Positions 52,985 through 63,945 of a DNA stretch of 64,000 nucleotides are shown one piece after another. The stretch's first letter is position 1, and each line of letters begins with the position of its first letter. Source of the DNA: Polytrichum commune (taxonomy: Eukaryota; Streptophyta; Polytrichopsida; Polytrichales; Polytrichaceae); assembly GCA_950295325.1 (NCBI GenBank), contig OX485805.1, positions 23,547,501 through 23,611,500 on the forward strand, given 5' to 3'. A program made the position numbers and the translations under genes. The notes below the pieces were generated by a model that ran no database searches, was not told the origin of the DNA, and was given only the letters and a program-made list of their open reading frames with translations.

Positions 52985-53225
52985 TTGTTACCAACCTCAA
53001 TGAGGAGGAGGTGGTGGTGGTAACTTAGCCTAGCCACCATCACTACTCAAGGTTATTTAGGATGGCTCTTACCATCCTCAACAAGGTGGTGATGGTGACT
53101 TAACCTAGTTGCATGGGGTGCACGCTCCCTTGTTAAAGTTCTTAACCCCCCTCCCCCCCCCCCCCCCGCCACTTTGAGGCAAAGCACATTTTTGTTGGGA
53201 GGATATTATTTTGTACATAAGGGTT
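52985..53225 (+). repeat. Segmental-duplication block R1, uninterrupted copy
   Basis: This block (CCTCAATGAGGAGGA, then ACCATCCTCAACAAGGTGG, GGGGTGCACGCTCCCTTG, a C-run, and GTACATAAGGGTTTCTAAGC) recurs at 57712-57823 continued at 61880-62015, where it is split by the 4,051-bp element. The uninterrupted copy shows the empty site, reading CTTAACCTAGTTGCATGGGG. Confidence 0.85.
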
Positions 53226-53649
53226 TCTAAGCACCCTATTCTTACATTATTTTGCTAATATGTCAAGGCAACCACGTCTATGACACCGATCACTAGACAA
53301 CCCGACCACCATGTTTACTCCCAATTTATGTATGCATTCACACGATGGACCTGCATTGAGTGGTCGCCACAATGAGTTTTTTTTAATCTCGGCTAATGTT
53401 ATAATAGACTAGCACAAAAACGTAAGGAAAGAGAAATCCAAGAACTTGATCAAGTACGTACTCACTGACCACAGGGAGGTCACTTCATTGTCAAGTTGAC
53501 ACCACGTGCGGACAAAGTTTGCTACCCCTATATTACATGCCATATATAATTTAAAATTTTATGATATTTTTTCTACATATACATAACCATTGATAGTATC
53601 TTTTGTATATTTTTTTAAAATTTTAGTCATCTTTATTTTTTTTTAGTAA

Positions 53650-53885
53650 TTGTTTTAGTTCAATTCTGTGTCATTCTAGTTAGAAATGGTATGTTTTATG
53701 AAAAAAACAAATCATCAAATTTAGTTACCACTTTTGACTATGTCGTAGGTACTGTGTATATCTACTCATAATAAATTTTGATAAAATTTTGACCCATTTT
53801 GGTGGTGCAACTTACCAAAAGAAGATTTTTTTTGGTCGCACGTGGTGTTCAACTTGACAATGGAGTGATCTACCCGTGTCATTGA
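53650..53885 (+). repeat. Segmental-duplication block R2, copy 1
   Basis: It shares at least 90 percent of bases by eye with 57490-57715, including TGTGTCATTCTAGTTAGAAA, GGTACTGTGTATATCTACT and CTTGACAATGGAGTGATC. In the other copy the block joins directly to R1, so order has been rearranged. Confidence 0.9.
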
Positions 53886-54261
53886 CATCACAGAGAGCTC
53901 CTGGTACTCCCCTGCTAAGCCATGTTCAAGAATTGTAATCAAATCCTTTAAATGTCCGGAAGGTGAGTAGATTTGATTTAAAGAAGGATGATTAACAATG
54001 ACAGTGTGCACACAAATCTGAAGGTGGTGAGGTTTCTAGCCATATGGCCAAGCCAAAGCCAACCTTCCCCAACCCCAATTTTTGGTTGTCCCTAAGGGAG
54101 GTTGACCCAAAAACATTTAATTTTGGAAGTGCAACCCAGCCTGCAACCGCAATCTAATTCCAAAGTTCAAATTCTTAATACTCCTGCAACATCAAATTCA
54201 TGTACCTACTCAATACTCCAAACTCCTGATAAACTTCAGCAGCAATTGCATCTGTAGATCT

Positions 54262-54985
54262 GCACATGATTCGACAGTTGCATCAACACCTCACAGTCAA
54301 TCCCCACAAAATTCGTCCGTGGTGGAAGGATAGAGTTTGTGGATGAACATTTTGAGCAATTATCATCCACCCATTCTCTATGACTAGATCTTTCTTCAGG
54401 TCATATTTTGTTATATACTCTATGTCATTATATGCTAAGCGGGTCTTAAGCACCCACTTCTTCCAGGGATAAAAATACGCAATTTGTGTGCAATATTTAG
54501 CAAATGTCCGCACCCATTCTCCCCATGATATTATGAGGTCGTATGAATATCTTATTATGTTATGTCCACGATGTTCCCCTTGCATCAAGGCCGGTTAGTT
54601 GGATTTACCAGCCATTTCCGTGGAATGGCATCATTGGGAACAATACTCAAAGGAAATCAACGTTATGAACCACTTGGACGTCTTGTTGAATGGGTTTGCC
54701 CTTCATGTTGCTCGGCTCAAAAATTAAGTGAGCCATATTATACTTTGATTCAAAGGCCCAATTCCCTTTAGAAACATTTGTCAATATTGTCAAATATGTG
54801 AATCTATCTATCATTATTACTGAAAGGTAGAAATTAAGGTGGTTCGCCTATCCAACCATTAAATAAGTTCAAAGGGCAATGCACATCCACTATTCCATGT
54901 GCTTATTTGAACTTACCAAGTTGTGTGAGCTTAGGTATACATCCCACGGAGTCCATCAAGTTTTGTTGTGCTTCGGAAGGTGTGC
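54262..54985 (+). repeat. Segmental-duplication block R3, copy 1 (with internal deletion)
   Basis: Matches 62840-63945 closely. Copy 1 lacks about 335 bp present in copy 2 (63452-63795), jumping from GAAAGGTAGAAATTA straight to GGTGGTTCGCCTATCC. In both copies the part after that point has a partly open frame (CAMHIHYSMCLFELTK-like), probably the N-terminal region of a transposase. Confidence 0.85.
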
Positions 54986-55099
54986 AAGAAGGGTTAACCT
55001 TTGCTCAACAACGAGCCTGTGTAAGAGCCATCATAGTTGGTGGACACAAGGAATGCTTTGAATGAACACTTGAATGTGGTAGTGAGCACCAATGTAATC

Positions 55100-55760
55100 T
55101 CATGAAGCAACTGTTGGGTGAATAGAGAAGTAGAAAAAGTCGTTGCTCACAACCAAGAATTTCCGTTGCAAGTGGGAATTTTCTCAACGTAAGCAAGATT
55201 GGAGTATCCATGATTGGTATAGAGTGATTTTTGTAATGAGACAAAAATCAATGGATTTTATTCTAAGGGTTGCGATTGGTGTTGGGTGAAGGATTGTGAA
55301 TGATTACAAGCTCATCATGTGAACCGGACAATTAAACATGAAGGTGATGCAATTTTTGTGTGGGGTTGTATGACTTCCTGTTGTATGGGTTACATGTGCA
55401 AGATAGAGGGGAAGATGACACAAGCTTTGTATCTTAGCATTCTTGAAGATGGGGTCATGAAGACAATTGAATGTGGTGTTTCAACCCCTCTTGTGTCATA
55501 CTTCTGCATGATAATGATCCTAAACAACTAGGTTAAAATTAGTCAAGCAATGGTTGTCAATGCAAAACTTTGATGCACTTAATTGAGCTCCTCAATCACC
55601 TTACCTAAATCCAACCGAACATGTGTGGGCACTTGTGAAATGGAAATTAAATGAGTATCCAACACAAGCCAAAGGAATGTTGCAATTGTGGGAGGGTGTG
55701 TGTGAGCCCAAATCCATGCTCCCATGGGTTCTTTATTTTATCAAGCAGTAAACTTAGATT
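55100..55760 (+). pseudogene. Tc1/mariner-like transposase relic
   Basis: Decayed plus-strand coding sequence with several frameshifts and stops. In order it reads FSQRKQDW and YRVIF (55180-55232), NETKINGF (55235), VKHEG-like then VWGCMTSCCMGYMCKIEGKM (55340-55415), HDNDPK (55507), LNPTEHVWALVK (55605-55640) and YPTQAKGMLQLWE (55650-55695). These are the landmarks of Tc1 transposases that cut and paste DNA. The first catalytic Asp (DETK) is Asn here; the second Asp (HDND) and the Glu of NPxE survive, about 34 codons apart after allowing for frameshifts, as in DD34E enzymes. The KIEGKM and KGMLELWE-type wording resembles Tc1 transposases I remember from fungi. It cannot encode an active enzyme. 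Confidence 0.8.
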
Positions 55761-55899
55761 TTTGTGTTGTGTTTTAAAAACTCAAAAAGATAAAAATGAG
55801 TTATGCTTTAAGTATGGTTGGGAATCTAGCTTAAGGTTGGTTGTGGGTTGTGAGAGTTTTAGGGGGGCTGGGTTAATGTTTTTAATTAATTAATTAGCC

Positions 55900-57488
55900 A
55901 TGTGGATCGGAAGCTTGCATTAAGCAAGTCAAGTAAAATGGCCGAGAGGGGAGTGCACGCTATCCGAATTGGGTGGGTGGCCACTGCACCCTAGGAAATC
56001 CCGGGCTTCGGATCACACAGGCAGCGGTTGGAGGTTGCAAAAACAGAGAGCTCTCTCTCTCTTGCGGACGGCTGGGGAAAAGGGCTGCATTGCAGCGAGC
56101 AACAAAGGGGGATTGAGGTGTGGATGCCGAGGCTACCTGGAAGGAAGGGATTAGCTGGAAGAAGGGAGGATGCCCACACTGAAGGCAAGTCTCGGGGGAT
56201 TGCAGCCGCGGCCCGAGAGGTTGAGGCAGAGTAGACGTTGGGAAGCTCTGTGGACAGGGCGCCGCTGAGGTGAAGGAGGGAGCGAGAGATTGTGTGAGGT
56301 TTCCAGCAGGCAGCGACAACTATCCAGGCCGAGGCCTTATCTGAGCTAAGCGCCTCATCTGTAAGGGCTTGAATCTAGTGAGGGACCACAGGGGATGAGG
56401 GTAATATGGGAGTTGCGGACTATCAGTCCTTCGTGCTAGGTTCGGGGTGTGAGGATTCGGAGTCGCCCAGTTCAATGTCGAAACAAGAATGTGGTTGAGG
56501 GGTCAAAACTGTGAAGTATCAGAATTGTAGTTGGGCAATGGCTGGTAGGGACCCCTGGGGGAGACCATTCGGTGGATCCCGGGAAGCCGAGCTTCCACTG
56601 CCCTGATCATACAAGTGGGATTGAAAGGTCGGTTCAAAATCACGGCATTCTGCATAATGCTGCCGCATTATGGCCGTGGCCACCTAATTGAACGCAGACA
56701 TGGGAGGACTGATGAATCACAATCCAGGTTCTGGGTTTAAGTGCGGCAGGAGAGATCGACTATCCCGACGAGCCGGGGAGAAGGAGACAGACTGGGAAGC
56801 TGCTGGCTCGGGGGCAGCGTCGATTGGACTGGGTGCAATAGGGTAGTAGGGGGCAGCTGGGACGTTCGGTGCACTGTTGGCTTCGAAGACTCGCTGGCTT
56901 AGAAAACAAAGGGCCTCGAGGTAATGCCGCAGCTGGGAAGGCCACGGCTGAGCAGAGCTCTGTGACTCTCATTGAATCAAGGGTGGCAGGTAATCGGCTG
57001 GAGAAGGAGGTACCAGGGTGATAAGATGCTAAGTAGGATCCGTTAATCACATTAGTTAGTTGTAGCCAGATAGGTGTATGGCCGGGCATGCAAAGGCGTG
57101 TGTTGTATGGCTAATGCAATTAGGGGGTAGTTAGCGTAGTTTAGAGTTATTACTGTAGGGTTGAGGCGTGGGGTTGGTGTTGATACTAGTGATTAATAAG
57201 TGGCAGTGAGACTCACAAGAGCAAGAAGTGTTCCTAAACACTTGGACTTGGTGATGTTCTGAATAAAGGATTGTGTGTTCAATATTTGAGTATGGGTGGG
57301 AAGAGGTTAAAGCTAAGGACTATTGGGGGCTCAAGTAAATACATGTGAGTCATAGGCACCCACCCGGATTACGACACTTAAGGGTGGAGGTTTGTGGCTG
57401 ACATAAATGGTGCGTCCGCCGGGAGTGAAGCGGGAATTAGGATCAAGACTTGGAGGCACAAACTTGAGAGAGAGGAAGGAGCACTCGG
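55900..57488. other. GC-rich block of unknown origin, possibly retrotransposon-derived
   Basis: This is markedly richer in G and C than its neighbours and starts and ends abruptly. No long frame with recognisable domains is present (the longest, 119 codons at 55960-56319, looks compositionally driven by P and S). Near 57405-57430 the sequence AATGGTGCGTCCGCCGGGAG resembles the short region after the 5' long terminal repeat in plant Ty3-type elements, but I could not find paired repeats. Confidence 0.35.
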
Positions 57489-57489
57489 T

Positions 57490-57823
57490 GTCAATTTTGT
57501 GTCATTCTAGTTAGAAACGGTATGTGTTATGAAAAAAACAAATCATCAAATTTAGTTACCACTTTTAACTATGTCATAGGTACTGTGTATATCTACTTAT
57601 GAAAAAATTTGGATAAAATTTTGACCCATTTTGGTGGTGCACCTTACCAAAAGAAGATTTTTTTTGGTCACACGTGGTGTTCAACTTGACAATGGAGTGA
57701 TCCCCCCGTGCCTCAATGAGGAGGACATGGTGGTGGTAACTTAGCCCAGCCACCAACACCACTTAAGGTTATTTGGGATGGTTTTTACCATCCTCAACAA
57801 GGTGGTGATGGTGACTTAACCAC
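57490..57823 (+). repeat. Segmental-duplication blocks R2 and R1 (left part), copy 2
   Basis: 57490-57715 equals R2 and 57716-57823 equals the first half of R1. The second half of R1 resumes at 61880 after the 4,051-bp insertion. Confidence 0.9.
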
Positions 57824-58311
57824 TGTGAGAACACGCGAACACCAAAATATCCGGATTGGCGTTTTCAAGTGTCTAATCCGGTTTTGTCCGGATGACCCTA
57901 GTATAGTCCAGGGATTCTGTGAAGTGTAGGAGGTCGAGAACTCTCCGTACCCACTTCTTTTCCACTCCGTAGCCGAATTTCCGGAAACCCCGGCCTTCCG
58001 GTCTTTTGGAAACTCTTCTTCTTCTTCCGGAGTTTGCCTTTCCGGATTATATCTCTAGGTCCTAATTATAATACTTGCTCCTCCCTATGGTCCATAATTA
58101 CCCCTCTACGTTCTACCCTCTCGAATAGTTGGTTTCTTCCGGTGAAGACGTCCCTTATAAGATGGGGATCCGGATTTTCCCTCACAACCAATCTGGATTG
58201 GCCAAATCCGTCTTGGTAGGTCACACAGGGAGATCCGGATTTTATCTTAGGACTACAACGACCGGAGTATTCCAGATTCCACCCGGAGATCTGACTCGAC
58301 GGGATAAGTGG

Positions 58312-58780
58312 GTGATCCGTACCACTTTCTAGATTGTCCCGTCCACAAGCGGTGAGACCTCTTCAGAAGATCAGATTGGCGCAAATCCGGTTCCCTTCCG
58401 GATCTTTGTCCAGTCCTCTCCACGGCTATCTCACCTAGACGTTACCCAGACATCCGGAACAATGAGGTTCCCTTCCCACTACACTCCGGAGATGGCCTCC
58501 AACCCGGAATCCTAACTGTTCCGGTCCTTCCCTCCTCCTTCTGATGGATCGATCCGGCTACCACTACCTTGGACTCTACTCAATCTGAGCTAATTGGGCG
58601 ATCCGTACCACTTTCCGGATTGGTCCGTCTAAGGGCGGTGGGACCTCTCCAGAAGATCATATTGGCGTAAGTCCGGATCCCTTCCGGATCTCACCCAATC
58701 CTCCCAGCGGCTATCCCACCTAGACGTTACTCAACCATCCGGAACAGTGAGGTTTCCCTCCCACTACACACAGAGAGGAT
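58312..58780 (+). repeat. ~290-bp tandem duplication inside the 4-kb element
   Basis: GATCCGTACCACTTTC, GCGGTG(A/G)GACCTCT, CAGAAGATCA, GGCTATC.CACCTAGACGTT, CATCCGGAACA and CCCACTACAC occur in the same order in two units about 290 bp apart. The copies are diverged. Confidence 0.8.
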
Positions 58781-59144
58781 CCGCAAGGCAATAACTAGAT
58801 CTGATCCGGGTCTCTTCTCCCATGTCCTATCTGGAACTCCTATCCCTCATGCTCTCTTTCTCCTCCGCTAACGACCTCCAAATCATTCGTACACAACATC
58901 AAGCAAGGAAAGTCAAGAAGTAAGAAATCAAGGAATTAGAGTAGGAGCAACCAGAATACAACCATGGAGAAGGAACCCTTCCCCAACTCCTTATTCAGCC
59001 TTAAGTAGAGGCCCAAAATCCCTAATCTGAGGGCGGCGGCCCAGGCGGCCGCCCCTAAGGAAAACCCTAACTGCATCCGTTCTCCCGGATCAAGATCCGG
59101 ATTTTCCGCTGACAAAACCCAAGGGAGAATTTTATTCCTCATCT

Positions 59145-61250
59145 TCAAAAATTCCTAAGTCCTATCTTCCTACCTCTATTCTGCCTAACTAATCTAACTA
59201 CCATCTTAAGCTGAGAAGAGCGGTGCTTCTTCTGAGCTGCTCCCTCCTTCGAATGGCTGCCGAGTCCACTGACGGCGGATGAGCCCCCTCCCGACGATGC
59301 CTTCTGTAGTCGTGTAAGCATCATCCTCATGTTCGGAGAAGGGGCAATCTCATCCTCCAAGTCCGCTGCTCCTTCGGTCCGCGGTGTTCCGGAAACTGTA
59401 CTTCCCTTCCGGACGCTCCGGATCGGGGAAGGATCGCTTCCGGTGCGCTGTTCCGGATTCTGTCCGCCCGAGATCGAGGCAGTCCGCGGATCCCTATTGG
59501 AGGCCGCCCTTGAGGGTGGCGGAGGGAATGGGCTAACCATTTGGCAGTCCGCAGGAGACGACGGCGAGGCTTGGGTCATAGGGGCCTTACCCCTACTCGG
59601 AGTTGCCTCTCGATCCGAAGTCTGGTGCTTTATCAGCGTCCTAGCTCTGTCCGGAGTCCGGGACTGATCCGAGGTCCGCGGAACAGGGGACTGACCTCGT
59701 CTGGATCTAACAGACCCGGTGCTCTTCCGCCTTACCTGGGGAGAGCGGATCCTTTCCGGAGTTCTTCCGGAACTAGCAGGCTGAGAGCCGCCTCCCTACT
59801 GGCTGGGTCCTGCAGACGTTGGCGGATTCTGGACCAGGGCGACTTCACCAACCACCTCATAGAGGGTTCCGGTTGGTGACCCAGGCGGACCCGGATAGAG
59901 TACCCGCCGGGGTGTTCCGCTTGGCGGAACCACCTTCTAGATTTCCGCCAGGAGATCCTTCATTGTCCGTGAGTATTTCACGAGGATGGGGAGGGTCTAC
60001 CTAGCGGAAGCGGGTTCTCCGGACTCCATCATCCGGTCGTAGAGATGCGCCTTGTTGACGATCTCTGCCGGATGCCCCACCAACTCCCGGATCCGACTGA
60101 AGACCACGGCCTGCTCTGCGTGGTACTTCCGGATCTCCTCGCTCTTTTGACTCAGCTCCTGAGTCATGGCCGCTACCTGCGCGGTGAGGTGAGCATTCTC
60201 CGTCTTGGCTTGCTCGAGCTCCTTCCTGTCCGCCCTCTTTGCCAATTCCCGGAGAATGTTTCCGGATCCGCAGTCGTCCAGGGCCTAGTTCGCTCCTCGG
60301 ACGATGTGTTCCAGCCGGTAGTACTGGTTCTGTAGATCCTCCAACCCCTCCTGGACCCGCTTGAAGGGTTTTCCGGAAAGTCCCAAGCGGCGAGATCCAC
60401 ATTCCGCCAAGTGGTCTCCCGGTTGGGTCCGGGTTCCGGATGATGATGAGGGGGAGGAGAGATTGGCCTCTGGAGCTAGGGTCGGCGGCGGGCTTCCGGG
60501 TGAAGAGGGAGGTGCTTCCGGAATGATGGGGTCGCTGGAAGTTTCCGTCTTGAGGTCTCCGACTTCCGGATGGAGCTTGTAGGTGACCTCGTCCGCCGCT
60601 ATCGTCAGCAGGTCCTCCTCCTCGGCCGTGATGCAGTCAAAGTGCTGATAGAGGTGCAGAATGAAGGGGGAGAGGAAGGAGGGTTTCCAGCCTATATGGG
60701 GGAGGGCCCGCCCTACTATCTCCTGAATTATCAGCCCCCAATTCACTGGCCGGACTCCGGACATAGCACCGAACAGGGTGTTAGCCATGGTAAGGCTAAT
60801 CCGCTTAGGCTTGTCCGGGTTAAGGATGGGCAGGAGGAACTCTAATACCTTCCGCTCTCTAAGGTTCCGGCAGTTCCCGGGGTGGAAGCCGTCCTTCGGG
60901 TCCGCGTCCCTTCTAAATTTTCCGGCGAACAGGCCATCGCGGCGGCTGGCCCATCCCTCTGCAATTCCCCTCGGGAACTCGTAGACCCTATTCCAAACAT
61001 CCGGAGTCCAACTATCCGGATCCCTCCTCTTGGTCCCTAGCCACTGATTACCTCTCTCAAACTTGAACTCCCGGAGGGTATCTTCCGCTCGGAGGTTCCA
61101 GGGTTTGGCGAGCAACCCCGCGCAATCCATGACCCGGAGATCCTCCGCTAGCTCTTGTAGCTCCCCGTCCTCCCTCGGAATTGCAGGGATGAGGGCTTTG
61201 AGCGGAACCGGGATGGGTTCCCTCCGATCCTCTTCCCTTGCTTCCGGCAT
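59145..61250 (-). pseudogene. Gag-like protein gene of a plant retroelement, with in-frame stops
   Basis: Minus-strand frame starting MPEAREEDRREPIPVP. The first 321 codons are open to a TAG at 60287-60285. The same frame continues to a TAG at 59999-59997 and, after more stops around 59.6-59.9 kb, reopens from 59579 to 59145. The first part has VWNRVYEFPRGIAEGW, FHPGNCRNLRERKVLEFLLP and MANTLFGAMSGVRPVNW, a domain I associate with putative plant transposon/gag-like proteins. A Pro/Ser-rich linker follows, then a coiled coil around 60.0-60.25 kb (KELEQAKTENAHLTAQVAAM). No protease, reverse transcriptase or integrase is seen, so the element is non-autonomous or truncated. Function beyond structural gag-like role is not inferable. 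Confidence 0.7.
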
Positions 61251-61879
61251 GTTCCTATCTTCTCTTCACTTCGGTCTCGACTACGGAAACTCTCTCCCCT
61301 CCGGATTCCCTCTCTTCCGCCCAAGTGCTACAGAGTCCCGGCAAACCAACTGCCGGTAACTGGAAATTACAAAGTCCCAACAATCCAACTGCTGGCGGCT
61401 CAAAAATAAACACAGCCTCACCACTTGTTCTCTCAACAATTTTTCTTCTTGCAAAAAGTGGGGAGGAGAAGGAAGGGACCCTTAAATATCCTTCCTCCCT
61501 CTCCCTTCCCTTGTTACCAACTTACCGTTCGTTTTAACGGAAAACGGTTGCCAACCGTTTTCCGACGGTTTTCCCCCAACCGTCATAAATCCGTTGTAAC
61601 CGCCACTTCCGGACTGTTGGTTAATCTTGGCGCAACCGTTACTTGGTCAGGACCAGTGGTCCGGACCATGATCAAACGGTCCCCTCCTAATCCAATTTGA
61701 TAATGCTCCTTTTTATCCTTTTTATCGTGCAAGGCGGATTTAAATTGCCCTATTTCCTAGTACAATTAATTTACCCTAAGAGACCCTATTGTCCTCATAC
61801 GGGCAGGGTAAAATACGGAAAATGGATCCATATTTCCGTATTTCCGTATTTCCGTCGAATATTGGACTCCCACAACCAC

Positions 61880-62015
61880 GTTGAATGGGGTGCACGCTCC
61901 CTTGTTAAAGTTTTAAACCCCTCCCCCCCCCCCCCTCCCTTTGAGGTAAAGCACATTTTTGTTGGGAGGATATTATTTTGTACATAAGGGTTTCTAAGCA
62001 CCCCATTCTTACCTT
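61880..62015 (+). repeat. Segmental-duplication block R1 (right part), copy 2
   Basis: Continues block R1 after the 4-kb insertion: GGGGTGCACGCTCCCTTG, a C-run, and GGATATTATTTTGTACATA, as at 53115-53225. Confidence 0.9.
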
Positions 62016-62839
62016 ATTTTCTAATTAGGCCATATTTTAGGCACACTAAACTTAATTATAATTATGGCATGTGTGTATATTATGGGAGGCTATGTTAGTT
62101 AATTAATCACACGAGAATGCAATTGCACACATACATGATTCTTTGAAAATCAATCCAATCAATCATATACAACATGCTTTGGGCCATACATCAACCCCGC
62201 AAGTACCCAAATTTGCATGTACAAAAATGTCACAATAATCCAAATTGGCCGAGGGGTCAACAATTTCATAATGGCTACTAGGTCATTAAACTAGAACCTG
62301 TATGCACATTGTATGCAATCTATACACTTGTGGCTTCAATCCAAACATTCCAAGTGACTTAAACTTTGTTTGCTAGTGTCCAAGTCTATATGCTAGACAT
62401 TTCCACATTGGATGACCGTTTGTCATTGTCCCACTCTTGTATACATCCCTCACAAGGCACACCTGTTGTGGAGCAACCCTTAGTTTCTTCCGCCCGCAAC
62501 CCATATGTATGCGTGATGTCCCTCACAACATCACCAAAGCCTACGACCCAAGTGGCATGCCATGCACATGCTTCAAGTAAATTGCCTCGGGTTGTCATTG
62601 AATTGAGCAACCACGTAGGCACCCTCATGTGGACTCCTGAACTTATAACCATCCCCAATCCCCTCTCCAAATCTACCTCACCTGGGCGTAATGTTGCCCA
62701 CTGCACCCAATCCTCTACAATTCCCCTTCTAGCTCAATTTTTGACTTCGAAGTGTTTCGCAAACTGTAGTTGAGTAGTTCTGTAATAGTTTTCAGTTCTC
62801 GTATATTCCTTTCATCCCGCACAAACTGTATCTGCACCC
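62016..62839. other. Interval between R1 and R3, second block
   Basis: No gene is recognised. A 135-codon frame at 62366-62773 exists on the plus strand with an overlapping 106-codon frame on the minus strand; neither shows a known domain. Confidence 0.4.
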
Positions 62840-63945
62840 AATTCGACAGATGCGTCAACACCTCACAGTCAGTCCCGACAGAATTCGTCCATGGTGGACG
62901 GATGGGGTTTGTGGATGGAAATATCAAGCAATTATCATCCACCTCTACTACACCTTCATGCGCCCGTTCTCTATGACTAGATCATTCTTCAGATCATATT
63001 TTGTTATACTCTATGTCATTACAAGCTAAGCGGGTCTTAAACACACACTTTTCTCTCTGCACCCACTTCTTCCAGGCATGAAAATACACAATTCGTGTCC
63101 AATATTTAGCAAATTCAAATCGTGTCCGTACCCATTTCCCTCATGACATTATGAGGTCGTATGAATATCTTATTATGTTATGTCCATGATGTTCTCCTTG
63201 CATCAAAATCGGTTGACTGGGTTTACCGGCCATTTATGTGGAATGGCATCGTTGGGAACAATACTGAAGGAAATCAACGTTATAAACCACTTTGACGTCT
63301 TTTTGAATGGGTTTGCCCTTCATATTGTTCAGCTCAAAAATTAAGTGATTCATATTATACTTTGATTTAAAGGCCCAATTCCCTTGAAAAACATTTGTCA
63401 ATATTGTCAAATATGTGAATCTATCTATCTTTATTATCGAAAGGTAGAAATTATCTTGTAGTGGAATCATTACTTCCTTAGTTGAAACAAAACGAATTAC
63501 TTTTGGACACTAACAAATGAGGATGAACAAGGTTCACAACATCCTCTCTAATTACGAGGCTTCAACTCACATAAGAATTGGATGGTAGCCATTCAAGTTT
63601 GCAAAGATGAAGTACATCGGGAGGTCCAATATTTGAATAGCATGGAATCTCATATCAAACATCATACAATTACATGGAATTTGCGGAAAATCCCACATGC
63701 AACTATCAAACTCTGAACCAATGAAGATTAATTGCAATAGCTCATGATGAAAGTAAAGCTATTGAAGAAAAAGTCGTAACGTGGTTATCAAATGAAGGTG
63801 GTTCGCCTATCCAACCATTAAACAAGTTCAAAGGGCAATGCACATCCACTATTCCATGTGCTTATTTGAACTTACCAAATCGAGACTTTGCGGGGAAAGA
63901 TTCAACTTCTCCCAAGGAGTCAATCAAGCTTTGTTGTGCTTCCTA
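62840..63945 (+). repeat. Segmental-duplication block R3, copy 2
   Basis: The fuller copy of R3. Its end (63800-64000) contains an open plus-strand stretch that reads IKQVQRAMHIHYSMCLFELT then SRLCGERFNFSQGVNQALLC and runs off the window. It is probably the upstream coding part of the same Tc1-like or a related transposon, and is better preserved here than at 54.84-55.0 kb. Confidence 0.75.

Larger units (their letters stand above)
57824..61874 (-). mobile_element. 4,051-bp retrotransposon-like insertion with 5-bp target duplication
   Basis: Starts TGTGAG and ends CCCACA, flanked by ACCAC on both sides (57819-57823 and 61875-61879). The related uninterrupted site at 53.1 kb confirms that this is inserted DNA. 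TG...CA ends and a 5-bp duplication fit LTR retrotransposons, and the main coding region is gag-like, read on the minus strand. I could not find two long terminal repeats, so class is uncertain. Inside are a ~290-bp tandem duplication (58312-58490 and 58603-58775) and three TATTTCCG units near 61830. The palindrome TCCGGA occurs at least 30 times, against about one expected by chance. Confidence 0.75.

Noticed and set aside
59329..60335. Long plus-strand frames in the 4-kb element
   Set aside because: They are antisense shadows of the gag-like minus-strand gene in GC-rich DNA, with no domain character.
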